NCBI GenBank assembly: GCA_963669155.1
Contig: OZ022582.1
Location: 28,155,773-28,219,772 of the forward strand
From: Arbacia lixula
Lineage: Eukaryota; Echinodermata; Echinoidea; Arbacioida; Arbaciidae
DNA length: 64,000 bases
Direction of reading: 5' to 3'
This document shows, one piece after another, positions 12,573 to 23,592 of this stretch; the first letter of the stretch is position 1, and every line of letters begins with the position of its first letter. Both the position numbers and the translations under genes were made by a program. A model generated the notes under the pieces. The model saw only the letters and a list, made by a program, of their open reading frames with translations, had not been told where the DNA came from and did not search any database.

Positions 12573-12660
12573 AATGGAGGAGGAGGGGGAAGAGGAGGGG
12601 AGAGGGAGGGGAGAGAGAGGGGAGAGGGAGGGGAGGGGAAGGGAGAGGGACTAGCAGGGA
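12573..12660. repeat. Purine-rich (GGGGA)n tract
   Basis: Plus strand is almost pure A/G with gagggg, gggag and gagagagg units. The Gly/Arg/Glu-rich frames across it are low-complexity artefacts. Confidence 0.9.
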
Positions 12661-12949
12661 GGTACAGGGGGAGTGTGACGGCACACGCACACGTGTCTAC
12701 CGATGTCCCTGTCGCAGTGATTGGCAGCTATCCATGTCTGTGAATGGATCACATCCTTGTCACGTAAAAAGGGGTAAATAAAAGCAAAGTGTCACATAGA
12801 AATGGTGGTTATGTGGTTGCCATGTGAATTGCTTATTTCTCTCTGTGTGGCGCCAGTAGGAGACAGTTGTTGCGTGCAGGCTTTCTGGTCTGTTTTTTTC
12901 TCAATGGTTTTTATGTACACATCTTAGACTTTCTGCTCCGGACTATTTT

Positions 12950-13203
12950 GGACTATTTCGGAGAAGCGTGCTGTCAATTGGTGACAAAAGTTTCAGTTTA
13001 TGAGCTCCAAACACATGGAATCGTCTCCCACGTAATGTACGAGAATGTTCATCATTAGAATCTTTAAAGAAACACTTAAAAACATACCTTTTTTCTCAGT
13101 ACACATTTTCCATTCCTTTTAATTTGTATTGTATAATTTAAAGATTGTAAGCGATATGGTGCTTCTGGTATTTAGCGCGCATAAATACCCATATTATTAT
13201 CAT
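12950..13203 (+). mobile_element. L2/CR1-like LINE, 5'-truncated 3' end
   Basis: Frame at 12956-13100 reads a diagnostic reverse-transcriptase C-terminal tail: an FSL.APNTWNRLPRNV block, then SSLESLKKHLKTYLF. This is the 'W-N-R/S-L-P ... S-F-K..L-K..L' ending typical of CR1/L2-clade non-LTR retrotransposons. An in-frame TGA at 13001-13003 interrupts it, so it is dead. The 3' UTR ends in 'gcgcgcataaatacccatattattatcat', whose short ATT repeat is usual for this group. Everything 5' of about 12950 is missing, as expected for 5' truncation. Confidence 0.85.
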
Positions 13204-13660
13204 TTAAGCATTTAGAAAGGATCACTTTGAAATAACACATATCCAAATGTATGCATACATGCTTAACTGAAGAGATTAGATATGAAATAGTTACAGGCTT
13301 GATGAATGTCCAATATTCCTTAATCCTTTACACATATTTCAATTGTAAATTGCAAATTCGGATTGTATCCAATGTTCTATAGTTAATAAAATGAATGTGA
13401 ATATGACATGAGACTGTTAATTAACTTAAATCGTCCACTACTGTAGTGAAATATGAAGGCAATTTGACAAAAGAACTACTGTCCTTAAATGAATGTTATT
13501 GCCTACAGCATGTACCACATGTACAATTTAAAAAGTGGGACAGTTATCAAATGTAGAGATGTACCTTTCCCTAGATACAGGGATCACAATATGTAACCAA
13601 GGACCACATGACTTGCATGACCATGTGAATTTAACATCAATATCCTCATGGTCAATGCAG
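13204..13660. other. AT-rich noncoding DNA
   Basis: No coding or repeat signal detected. Confidence 0.45.
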
Positions 13661-13885
13661 CTGAACCAATGATTGTGTCATTGTGTCACCGTGTCACACC
13701 CCTGTCTTCACGACATCCGTCCATTCCAGCAGTAGTGTGCCTGGATTACATCTCCAGTCACAAGGCCCCCCCAGACAGTGGCTGGGTTGTCACGAGCGAG
13801 CCACACCACTGTAGTCCATCCAGTTAATTAATCACATGTGACGTACTATGTTTAAATTAACTTGGGTTTTATTTTACTGTGACGT
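13661..13885. promoter_or_regulatory. Possible cis-regulatory segment
   Basis: Non-repetitive GC-balanced sequence with repeated gtgtca motifs (13676-13700), ggattaca (13742), a ttaattaatcacatgtgacg block (homeodomain- and E-box-like, 13824-13843) and gacgtc (13881). Purely motif-based; no function is shown. Confidence 0.2.
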
Positions 13886-13899
13886 CTATGGAGCCGTGT

Positions 13900-14225
13900 G
13901 AGCATTCCAGTTGTCTCCTGTTCAGTGGCAATAGGTCTGGTGATACACCGATCTGGCGCTGATTGTGATCTTGCGCAAATGCTTTACAAGAACAAGGAAT
14001 TCCCAATAGAAATTGCAACGGCTGGAAGCTCTCCTTCACATGTTAAAATTGACTTTGGAGGTTTTATTTCTTGTCTTTCCATCTATGGTAGCTAGTTAGC
14101 ATACAAGTTGTCTCCTGTTCAATGGCAATGCGTCTGGTAAGACACTGATCGAGATCTTGAGTATGCGGGTTACAAGAAGCAGGAATTCTCAATGAAAATA
14201 GTGACAGCCGGAAACTTCACATTTT
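13900..14225. repeat. Direct duplication with ~197-bp period
   Basis: 'ttgtctcctgttcagtggca' at 13911 recurs as 'ttgtctcctgttcaatggca' at 14108. They are followed in parallel by 'ggtctggt/gcgtctggt', 'acaagaa.caaggaattc.caat' and 'gc(aa)cggctgga/cagccgga'. Copies are diverged and contain indels. Confidence 0.75.
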
Positions 14226-14316
14226 TTAACCAAACTGTAATACCCAAAGTGCATCAGTACGGAAACTTTCCTTCACATTTTTTAACCAAACTGTAATACC
14301 CAAAGTGCATCAGTAC
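14210..14316. repeat. Recent two-copy tandem duplication, ~51/56 bp
   Basis: 'cacattttttaaccaaactg' and 'taatacccaaagtgcatcag' occur twice back to back (from 14210 and 14261). The copies are identical apart from 'ccttt' inserted near the start of the second, which indicates a recent slippage or unequal-exchange event. Confidence 0.9.
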
Positions 14317-15257
14317 AAATTAATACAAAATTAAGTTGTAATAATTCTATTTAGAAAATATTCACACTTGAGACTACCACACAGCTTCAATCACAACCCT
14401 CCACTTCTATTACTATTTCATCTAATTTATTTTTTCGATTTACATACCAAAATCTTAATAGTTCCTTGTAAGTGTTAAGAAATAGAATATCTTATCTGCA
14501 GCAAAATTCTTTTTTAAAAAAGATAAATAAAATCTTTAAATTTGGCAACATTTCAGGACAAATATGAATGATAAATGTATAATCAGAAAGTAACACTGAT
14601 CGTTAATGACATAATTATAGATGATTATGCATTAAGCAATTGATCTTGTCATGTCAGCTTAATAGTTGAAGGCCAAACAACTGTGATATTGCCATTTTTT
14701 TATGGCAACTTAATCCTTCATCTTTCTGTTACATTGTGTCAATGAGTGATGGCATATATAGGCATTCTTAATCTCAAGGTGGACGCACTTCATAAAAAAT
14801 ACGATCAAACAATGCATCTAAGTAATGAATCAATCTTTAAAAGTTTATTTTTAGGTTCTATTTTAATCCCAATCTCAAGACAATGGTGCCTTTAAATCTG
14901 ACCATGCACTTAACAGTGAGTGAATGGTGAGAACAATTGGGCACGGTCTAAATTACCCTAATTAAATCTCCATCGAATCTCTAACTAACCACTGACAGAT
15001 TGCAAGATTGATTGTTTCCTAAATTGTTAATGCCCTCAAAACCAAACCCTCCGAAACAAGACCCTCCAAAACCAAACCCCCAAACCAATGTAAAGTAATA
15101 AATGTTTCTCCCACAACTCATATATCTTATGTACAACATGTAGTTAGAATTGTTTGATTACAAACCAGACCAATAGTGCCAACAAATTAAGCCTTGCAAC
15201 GGAAAAAAGACAAAGACATGTCTACTCTTTTCTTTGCTGGTTATACTCCTATCTTTT
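14317..15257. other. AT-rich noncoding DNA
   Basis: A small 'accaaaccctccgaaacaagaccctccaaaaccaaac'-type local repeat lies at 15040-15085. Nothing else recognised. Confidence 0.45.
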
Positions 15258-15640
15258 ACTGAAAGGAATGGTCCACTCTGAAGTTAAGTTGGTTTAAATA
15301 AAAGCAGAAACACAAAATAGTTTAATAGTGAAGGTTTGATGAAAATTGGTCAAAGTAAAAGAAAGTTATTAGATTTTAAAGTTTTAATTTTGTGATGTCA
15401 TGTGGGAAGTGCTCTCCCATATGTTGTGTACAATATCTTTTCTAAATGTCAGATATTGTTTAATTGCAATGATTTGATCATTCTGAGATAATTTTCCCTG
15501 GTTTCTTGAAATCAAATGAGAATGAGACCCATGTTGATCATGACAGAGTGGCAAATGTTTCATTTTGGGTTCCCCAAATTTGCATCTCTGTAAACAATGT
15601 TGTGTTTAATGTCAAAATGTCAAAGCAGGGTAACCTGACA
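15258..15640. repeat. Dispersed repeat with 'gaatggtccactctgaagtt' start
   Basis: The first ~55 bp ('aatggtccactctgaa', 'tttaaataaaagcagaaaca') recur in diverged form at 39755-39811, so this is a multi-copy element. Its far end could not be fixed from this window. Confidence 0.5.
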
Positions 15641-15743
15641 GAATAGTGTTTAACCACTGAAGGGGCTACCCTGGGTAAATAATGCAAATATAATATATAT
15701 ATATACAAAAAAGTTTGTACCGCCTTCTACCCTTTATCTTTAA

Positions 15744-16372
15744 TACTCTTTTAACACTGGCAAAAATTTCCTTAGCCCCGTACTATAGGTGGGGCTAAGG
15801 TAGGGGGGTAGGGGTGGGGGGGGGGGGGGGGTGGTGATGGTCTTAGCACCACCTATAGTATGGGGCTGAGCTTGGACCACTTTCTGTTCACATTGGTTTT
15901 TACCAAAGTGGACTAGCCCCACCAATAGTACTGGATTATTTGTCCCTGCAAAAAAAAGCAGGGCTAACCCTGCAATTTCGGTGCCAAGCCACAAAGTCTG
16001 GGTCTGAGAGCTCCAGTGAAAACAGAAACGAAAAATAGTCCAGGGCTAAAGGAAAAGCAGTGCTAAGCTCGCGAGGCAGAAACGCAGTGACTAATCAGAT
16101 AATGCACAACGGGCGAGTGACCTTGATATGGAGTGGTAAAGACCACATGTGCAAGAAGTGCAGTTATTTTTTTTATAAATACTCGTAAATACATGTATTC
16201 ACAAGCTATCAAGAAGGTTTGGGTTAATGATTTTTGGATGTGAACATCATGGATTTCCTTAGCTGGGTTAAAATAGCACAGGGCCAAGTTTGCCAGTGTA
16301 AAAGCCTAAGAAAAAAATATGGGGTTAATGAAAGTACAGGGCTAAGAAGACCCAAGGTAAAAAAGGGTAATA
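15744..16372. mobile_element. MITE-like element, 'fttagccccgtacta' family, copy 1
   Basis: Ends are inverted-related: 'tactcttttaacactgg' on the left and 'aaggtaaaaaagggtaata' on the right. The interior repeats 'ggctaag/cttagcc' with 'cagtgtaaaa' many times. The copy at 51289-51858 shares 'gcaaaaatttccttag', 'gttcacattggttt', 'taccaaagtgg', 'aaacgcagtga' and the right end. This copy contains a poly-G insertion (15815-15831). No coding capacity. Confidence 0.85.
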
Positions 16373-16809
16373 GTGTGCGGTTACATTTACAGGGTATTAC
16401 TCCTGTCATATTATCAAACACACAAGTTCATGTCATTCAGAATTGAAGGGAAAGAACATGACGGGGAGATATATACACTTTATATGTGTTTGCTGTACAC
16501 TTGAAGGGTCCAGTCAAACGCACAGACGGACGTTGATTGATTGTATACATGCTATTTGACTGTAGTGGTTCCCATCATTTAGATCCACCTGAACATACAG
16601 ATGACGAAGGAAAAAGAAGAAAAGAAGTTTTGATTGGATTTTGTAAGGTGGGGTACTTTCTTATTTGTTGTATGTGACTTTAAAGTGATGTATCTTATTT
16701 GCAGACAGGATCAAGTTCAGTGTTAATCCTGTGTGCGCCATAGATGTATCTTTGCATAAGTAATACACACAATACACATAGAGCAGGATTGTATCAGACG
16801 CAGGAAGAG
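16373..16809. other. Noncoding spacer between MITEs
   Basis: Nothing recognised. Confidence 0.4.
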
Positions 16810-17176
16810 TTAAAGGGAATATACTGTACTGGGAAGACAAAAAATCCTTCAAAAAGGCGATTGTGAGCAATCTTCTTAATGGTCTTAAATTCATGTATTG
16901 TCCATTTTAGAAACTTGCTGAAAGTTATTTGCCCTCAAATGGTCCATATTTGGAGTAATTAATGATTACAGTATTAGTGAAATCCTCAAAATGGTCAGGC
17001 CGATTTGTGATTTAATCACTAATTACTCCAACTGTGGATCATTTGAGGGCAAATAACTTTTGGCAAGTTTCTAAAATGGACACTACATGAGTTTAAGACC
17101 ATTGGTAAGAAGATTGCTCACGATCACCTTTTGAAGGTTTTTTTTTTTGTCTTCCTAGTACAGTATACTCCCTTTA
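16810..17176. mobile_element. TTAA-flanked MITE, 'aaagggaatatactgtact' family, copy 1
   Basis: TTAA at 16810-16813 and 17173-17176 bounds long inverted repeats: 'agggaatatactgtactggg' on the left, 'ctagtacagtatactcccttt' mirrored on the right. The inner arms ('gaagattgctcac', 'tttgagggcaaataactt') also pair, so the whole 367 bp can fold into one hairpin. A second copy is at 19653-20024 and a right half at 39812-39993. TTAA duplication and a non-coding interior fit a piggyBac-type MITE. Confidence 0.9.
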
Positions 17177-17270
17177 ACATTGCATAAATCACATGTACAA
17201 CATTGTAGGTCCAGTTTGTCAGATGTGAAACTTTGGTAGAATTTTGATATGGGCATGACACGCAGCAGAC

Positions 17271-17475
17271 TACTGCATACGCCATATATTTCGAGAGTCT
17301 AATATTTCGCGAATCAGGACTTCCCGAAAATTTTGTGAGTGGTTAAATTCACTCTTGTGTATCTTGCTCAAGTATGTCGTATTCACAATTCTGCAAGTTG
17401 TTAAATGGGCAAATAGTCCAGACTCGCGAAATTCACGAAAGTAAAAACCCCAGGAAATATATGGCGTATACAGTA
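17271..17475. mobile_element. MITE, 'atacgccatatatttcg' family, copy 1
   Basis: Terminal inverted repeats 'tactgcatacgccatata' (left) and 'atatatggcgtatacagta' (right). The interior has 'tcgcgaatcaggacttc', 'gtggttaaattc', 'catgtcgta' type and 'aaatagtccaga.tcgcgaaatt' blocks shared with 42755-42976. About 205 bp, no coding capacity. Confidence 0.9.
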
Positions 17476-17832
17476 TGATACTACATGTGCACTTGCCATT
17501 TAGGCAAACTTAGTTCTTTCTCATAACAAGTACACCAGCTGACTGCACTGCTTGCTATGAACTCCACATACTTGTAGTATTGTTTTACCACTCTGTCAGG
17601 CCATTCACTCTTCCTTATCTCTCCAGGCCCAATCAGAGGGTCTTCACATTGTCATCATGCGAGAGGAAGAACAAGAACTTATCAGAGATAGCTCAATCAG
17701 ATATTATCATAACACTTGAGATATGAGGTATCATTTTACAAGTGGAAACCACCAGTTATTCAACAAGAGAAACCACAAGGAGAAACATCAACTAGCATGA
17801 CTAGGGCACTGTCAGTCCCTGTCTGATGAAGC

Positions 17833-18300
17833 TTAAAGGAATTTCGACCCGGAGCTCAAGAGGGCGCTGTTGGATGACGTCACAATCATCGCCATCTTAG
17901 TTCCGAAGTTTGACGAGTAACGCTGTCAATCGAAAAATAGATCGCCGCATGCACGCAGATTGCATTATCGTGCATGCACAATGCACAGCCAGCTAGCTAC
18001 ATACGCATGCAAGCACATACGAGTACTACTACTAGTACTAGTCTACGTACGTGAGTGCTAGCTGGAAGTACCGTATGCAAGTGGGTGGAGCCAGCAGGGA
18101 ACAGCCGCCGAATCATGAGCCGAACTGTATTTCGGCATACCTAGATTGAGAATCGACATTCTTCGGGCATTCGGAACATGGCATTTGCGTAACCGGTGAA
18201 ATTATCGAATAACATTGCCGTCATTGGACAACACGTACTGTCCGCTCATGCGCTTACATGGAATAACGCCCTCTTGAGCGCCGGGTCTGATTCCCTTTAA
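17833..18300. mobile_element. TTAA-flanked inverted-repeat element (468 bp)
   Basis: Left end TTAA + 'aggaatttcgacccggagct' then 'caagagggcg'. Right end 'cgccctcttgagcgccgggt' then 'ctgattcccttTAA'. The ~32-bp terminal inverted repeats are close to perfect and bounded by TTAA, which suggests a piggyBac-like MITE. The interior is GC-richer with several palindromes (gcatgcacg, ctagtactag, tacgta). Only one copy is in this window. Confidence 0.85.
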
Positions 18301-18381
18301 CTTTTGAAGTGAGGTGATATTTTTTTTATATAGATTAAAGTGTTATATGGAGGTAGTTTCATACTTCATAATGCTCCCTGT

Positions 18382-18466
18382 AATACTGCTACTGGTACTA
18401 ATACTATTACTACTACTACTACCATCACAACTACCACTACCACTACTACTATTACTACTACTACTA

Positions 18467-18536
<70 letters not shown>

Positions 18537-18650
18537 AACTACTACTACTTTAAATACTACTTTTACTATCACCTCAAGTATCACTACTACTTTTACTACT
18601 CCTATTATTACTACTTCTACTTTTACCATGATATGCATATTACTTGACAT
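18382..18650. repeat. (ACT)n microsatellite
   Basis: Over 50 ACT/TAC trinucleotides, pure at about 18473-18535 and interrupted on both sides. Poly-Leu, poly-Thr and poly-Val frames across it are artefacts. Confidence 0.97.
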
Positions 18651-19334
18651 GGCCCTAGCTATCAGCTACTGATAACAACAGTAAAGCAAAATAAGACAGA
18701 TAGACAGACAGACAGTTAAATATAGGATTTTCATGTTCTCTATTTGTATGTGATCGCTGTGTACATTGTATATGCACAAAAGTGATATGAATACACATTC
18801 CCATTGTAATATGTCATATGTCATATCAGACGAGAGGATTACATATTATGGATGCGGTAGTCTAATCCTTGATATGATATGTTAATCCCTGCAGATTGGG
18901 ATTAGGTCTCTGTAAACCACAGAGTGCACACGCAATGTTCACCGTACATTAGGGGCATAGATAGAAACTTTTTTTGTGTGTGTGATATATTAGGGATGTG
19001 GCGGGGAGGGGGCGGTATTAACCAATATTGATATATAGTATTATGTATCATCTGTTTATTGACTCTTTGTGTACCAAAAAAAGTGCTGCTCTATGGGATT
19101 TGTGTGTTTTGATATTGACAAATATTCATTTATTGTGTTTTTATGCTTGTTTTGAATGGTTGTTATGAGTGTGGTGAAACCAAATCATGATATAGTTTTG
19201 TATTTTTGTTCCTTTTGATTTCCTAGCAACTTGTACATATACTTTTATTCACTCAATTCATTTTTTCTTTTATTCTTTGCAATTATAGGAGCATAATGAG
19301 GAGGTGAGTTGAGTTTACATATGGTTGTGCTTTG
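18651..19334. other. Noncoding DNA, nothing recognised
   Basis: Possible degenerate short-element remnant near 19060-19125 ('ctttgtgtaccaaaaaaagtgctgctctatggg' type), resembling 39690-39740. No gene seen. Confidence 0.4.
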
Positions 19335-21025
19335 TATGTTATGCTATCATATATTCTGTGTGTCCTACTATTCCTGCCACACCAGTCTGTGCGATAGTCA
19401 CCTTGTATGTGCTGAGTTCCTGTGCTGTACTATCATATATTCCTACTGTTTTAACATGTAGGTCCATGATCCTACAGTTACAGCTACACCTGTCTGTCCG
19501 ATAGTCTTCTTGAATGTGCTGAGTTCCTATGCTGTACTATCACATACTAGTATTCCCACTGTCCTAGCGTGTATAGGTCCATGATCCTACTATTCAAGCT
19601 ACTCCAATCTGTCTGAGATAGTCTATAGATAAATGGTGCTTGGTTCCGATGCTTAAAGGGCATATACTGTACTGGGAAGGCAAAAAAGCCTTCAAAATGT
19701 AATTGTTAGCAATCTGCTTGCCAATGGTCTTAAATTCATGTATTGACCATTTTAGAAGCTTGTTTAAAGTTATTTGGCCTCAAATGATCCACTTATGGAG
19801 TAATTAATGATTAATGATTATATCCTCAAAGTGTTCAGGCCGAACATTTTGAGGATTTGTGATTTAATCACTCATTACTCCAAATGTAAATCATTTGAGG
19901 GCAAATAACTTTCAGCAAGCTTCTAAAATGGTCAATACATGAATTTAAGACCATTGACAAGCAGATTGCTAACAATTACATTTTGAAGGCTTTTTTGCCT
20001 TCCCAGTACAGTATATGCCCTTTTCTTCTACTACGTTCCTTCTCTTCTATTACACCAAATCGACTGATAGCTTCTATGATTGGTGATGTGTTCCTGTGTT
20101 GTTATTACAGTATATTCATAGTGTTAGTCTGCGATAGTCTCCATGAATGGTACTGGGTTCCAATGCTATACTATCATACATTATACATTCATTCTGCCCT
20201 ACGATTGAATATACATGTACACTAGTCTGTCTGATAGTCTTCATTTTTATAATGGTGCTGGGTTCCAATGTTATACTATCATACATGTCCTACTATTTAA
20301 GCTACACCAGTCTATCTCATAGTGTGCATTTTGTGGTACTGGGTTCATATTCTACACTGTCATACATGTGCAATGTATATTCCTACTACCATGCTATTTA
20401 ATCTACATCAGTCTGAGTGATAGTCTCTATGAATAGTCTGGGTTCCAATGCTATACTATCATACATTCATTCTGCCTTACTTTTGAATATACACCAGTCT
20501 ATCTGATCATCTTTATGTATGGTGCTGGGATCCAATGTTATTCTGTCCAGCTTTTTAATGCTACACTAGTATGTTTAATAGTGTGTATGAGTGGTACTGG
20601 GTTCCAATGTGATAGTATCATACATTCATTCTGCCTTATTATTGAATATACACCAGTCTGACTGATAGACTTTATGAATGATGCTGGGTTCCTATATTAC
20701 ACTACCATACATATATATTGCAACTGTCCTGTTAGTCAAGCTTCACCAGTCTGTTCATATGATTCTCTTCATATATGGTAACTGGGTTCCAATACTATCA
20801 TACATATGTGGATATTCAGCCCTACTATATGAGCTACACCAATCTATCTGATAGTGTGTGTGAGTGGTACTGGGTTCATATTCTCATACATTATCAAGCT
20901 TACTGATCGTCTGTATGAATGATACTGGATTCCAATTTTAAACTATGGTACATTTGTTGCAACCGTCCTATTAGTCAAGCTACACCAGTCTGCCTGATAG
21001 TTTCTATGAATATTGTTTATTACCG
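19335..21025. repeat. Diverged minisatellite, ~14 units of 55-120 bp
   Basis: Units share the order 'g(c/a)tgggttccaatgctata', 'ctatcatacat', 'cctactatt.aagctacacca', 'gtctgtctgatagtct' and 'tatgaatggt'. Unit starts fall near 19417, 19521, 19640, 20151, 20252, 20336, 20437, 20522, 20595, 20682, 20778, 20867 and 20921. Units are substantially diverged and of variable length. The array is interrupted by the MITE at 19653-20024. Confidence 0.9.
19653..20024. mobile_element. TTAA MITE, 'aaagggcatatactgtact' family, copy 2
   Basis: Inverted ends 'agggcatatactgtactggg' and 'cccagtacagtatatgccct'. Left TTAA is at 19653-19656; the right flank reads TTTT, so the target-site copy has mutated. It shares arms with copy 1 at 16810-17176. 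It sits inside a minisatellite unit, directly after 'ggttccgatgc'. Confidence 0.9.
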
Positions 21026-21268
21026 AGATGCTATATTCCTATCTACCCAAAAGACTATAGCACATGTATTTTGATGTGTGTGTTCTTTGGTTGAGGTAGT
21101 AATGGGTGGTAGGGTTGTAAGTAATTCAATGCTCTCAGTATCAAGTGATAAGTTTCAGTCACATGTCTTACCTCATTCCTGCTAAAAATGATGGCTGGAT
21201 ATGTCTGCAACATTACATGGGTCATTTCCCTCAAACTGACCCTAGATTTCCTTATAGAAAACATTGAT

Positions 21269-21270
<2 letters not shown>

Positions 21271-21341
<71 letters not shown>

Positions 21342-21560
21342 GTCCTTGTCCAACCATTATTGGATGAAGCCCTCCTCAATCACTTTCCATTCACTTCTAT
21401 TTGCTGTCATTCTGTTCCATGTTGCCGTGTGTGTGTATGTTGATATTTCGTCTCTCCACCTTCTTTTTTGTCGACCCCTTTCAAACATTGATTTATTCAT
21501 CTCAAAACCTCTGCATTGTGAGAACTGTAGAGAGGAGCATAAGATTGGAAACAAAAAGGA
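21271..21560 (-). mobile_element. Non-LTR retrotransposon 3' end with (GAT)n tail
   Basis: On the minus strand the frame ending near 21357 contains RGRQKRRWRDEI followed by TWNRMTANRSEWKVIEEGF. This is the conserved end of many LINE-type endonuclease/reverse-transcriptase proteins. The next codons read IQ-stop-WLDKD-stop, so an in-frame stop has replaced the usual residue five codons before the expected terminus. A (TGA/GAT)n tract (21271-21340) follows immediately and is most simply the element's 3' tail. The rest of the element is missing. Confidence 0.85.
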
Positions 21561-22965
21561 CTACATTTCTCAAGTGGCACACTACAGATGTGCCACTCTC
21601 TTTGTTATCTTCCTTGTTCTTGCTATCACAAGATATCATCATAATATGTTGTGTCTATCCCTGATTGCGTTTAGGTGAACAGGGCAAGGGTAAATGGTCA
21701 AAGTGAGAAAGTGAAATAGTAGCAGTCACATTATTAAATAGGAGTCTTTCTTCTCTTTAGGATTGAGCAAAACATGTTCATTTAACCTTTAAGATAGTGT
21801 ATATTGAATAGGACATAATGTAAAATTAATAGCATAGTATCATTGTAGATTTGTGTTGATTATAATGTAATATAATAAACAGTGTGTCATTTATTTATGA
21901 TGCTCATATCTTAAATTAGACATTATTTAATTTTAACATCCTCAAAATTTGTTTCAAAATGTAAAGGGTTTTCTCAGTAACACAAATAAACTAGCCTTTG
22001 CTAATCACAACTGGCTATGGATGTTTTTTGTCCATTAAAAAAAACAATTGTGACATATTGTATCAATAGCAATTATTAAGTCAGAACAGAAACCTCTAAT
22101 ACCTCAATATTGATGATGCTGTTTACAGCACTTGCGTCGAAATGAGTAATAGATGTTTATGATTATGATGGGCCTCAACAACCGCAACAAGCATTCAAAA
22201 TTAGGAACAAAAGTTGTGCAACTTCAAACCAAACAAGGACACATCACATATTAGGACCTTACTCACACAAGTAATTACTAATTGGCTGTATAGCAGGCCC
22301 ATTCACACACACAGGAATTTGTGACATTGACACATGTATATGACACATCAACATTATGTAGGCATTAAAGCTCTGCAGCTACCACCATAGATATGCTTTG
22401 ATGTTATACTTTACAAGGTCCAATGATGGTGTTGAATGTGTGATATTCAAAGTACACCATTGTCATCAGATTGTGGTATAACTACATCCATTTGTATGCT
22501 GTAATAGTAGTTGAAATTACAGATGGTATGATATCTCAGCTGAAAATGACAAACATTGGTAATGATATTACCTGCTTAATTGGCATTGGTATGGTGTATA
22601 GTGACATTACTATTGTACATCTGCATAATGCTAGAGGATCAGTTAGTATAGCTTTATACCTACCTTATCTCAGCCTCAGCACTATAACTTGGTCCACAGA
22701 ATACAGGGATCTCCAAATTCAAGCAGATTTGCGTCTAACTTTGCTGCATAATCGCCCTGGAAACCAAACTTCAAAGCAACTCCCGCCCTGCCCTGCGCAG
22801 GTCAGGTCAAAAAGCAAGATAGCGGTGCATGAAGTCATCCAGTCCACAGGGTCTGCTTCTTCTTCCCCCAATCTCTACCCCGTTAGTCTTCCATCCTCCC
22901 TCTCCAAGTCAAATGACAACAAGAGTTCACTGGATCCATATTAACAGAATCTCGGCTAATGCAAG
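21561..22965. other. Noncoding DNA, nothing recognised
   Basis: A 157-codon plus frame at 22471-22944 has no recognisable domain and no supporting composition change, so it is left uncalled. Confidence 0.45.
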
Positions 22966-23000
22966 GTGGTGGTGGTGGTGGTGGTGATGCTGATGCTGGT
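22966..23000. repeat. (GGT)n microsatellite
   Basis: About eight GGT units followed by degenerate gatgct/ggtggt. Confidence 0.9.
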
Positions 23001-23298
23001 GGTGTGGTGGGAGCAAAGCAGAAGATATGCGTAGACCTTAACGGGGGTAGAACTATTGGCCCAGGATCAGGAGGGAGATTGAGCACTGGGCTGAGCTCTG
23101 TGTGAGACTTGTAAGGAGCTGACTAACTTTGACATCTTCTTCAAGCAAATCTCCCATGAATCAAACCCTGCCAACAGCTCCCACAATTTATTTCCATCAT
23201 CTCTTGGTGCAACTTGGGATTGTTTTTTTCGACTCTGTCATCTCTGTTAGTTGTGTCTCGCCATCCATCTTTGTGTTATCACCCTCTCTTCACCTCCC

Positions 23299-23347
<49 letters not shown>

Positions 23348-23473
23348 TCTCTCTCTCTTTCACACTTTCTCGCTCTCCTTGTTTTTCTCTTTTTGTCTCT
23401 TTTTCTTTCAGTTAGTTTTTTCTCTCTCTTATGCTTTCTCTCTCCCCCTCCCCCTCTCTCTCCTTCCCTCCCC

Positions 23474-23526
<53 letters not shown>

Positions 23527-23592
23527 TCTCTCTCTCTTTCTCCCCCCCCCCCTTCTCTCTCCCTCTTTCTATCTATCCCTCTCTCTCTTAGT
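23299..23592. repeat. (CT)n polypyrimidine tract
   Basis: Two pure CT runs (about 23304-23342 and 23478-23521) inside a 290-bp C/T-rich stretch. Ser/Leu-rich frames here are artefacts. Confidence 0.95.

Noticed and set aside
18314..18672. Poly-Leu, poly-Thr and poly-Val frames
   Set aside because: Produced by an (ACT)n microsatellite, open in three frames on two strands.
22471..22944. 157-codon plus frame as a gene
   Set aside because: No recognisable domain, no splice context, and composition equal to flanking noncoding DNA.
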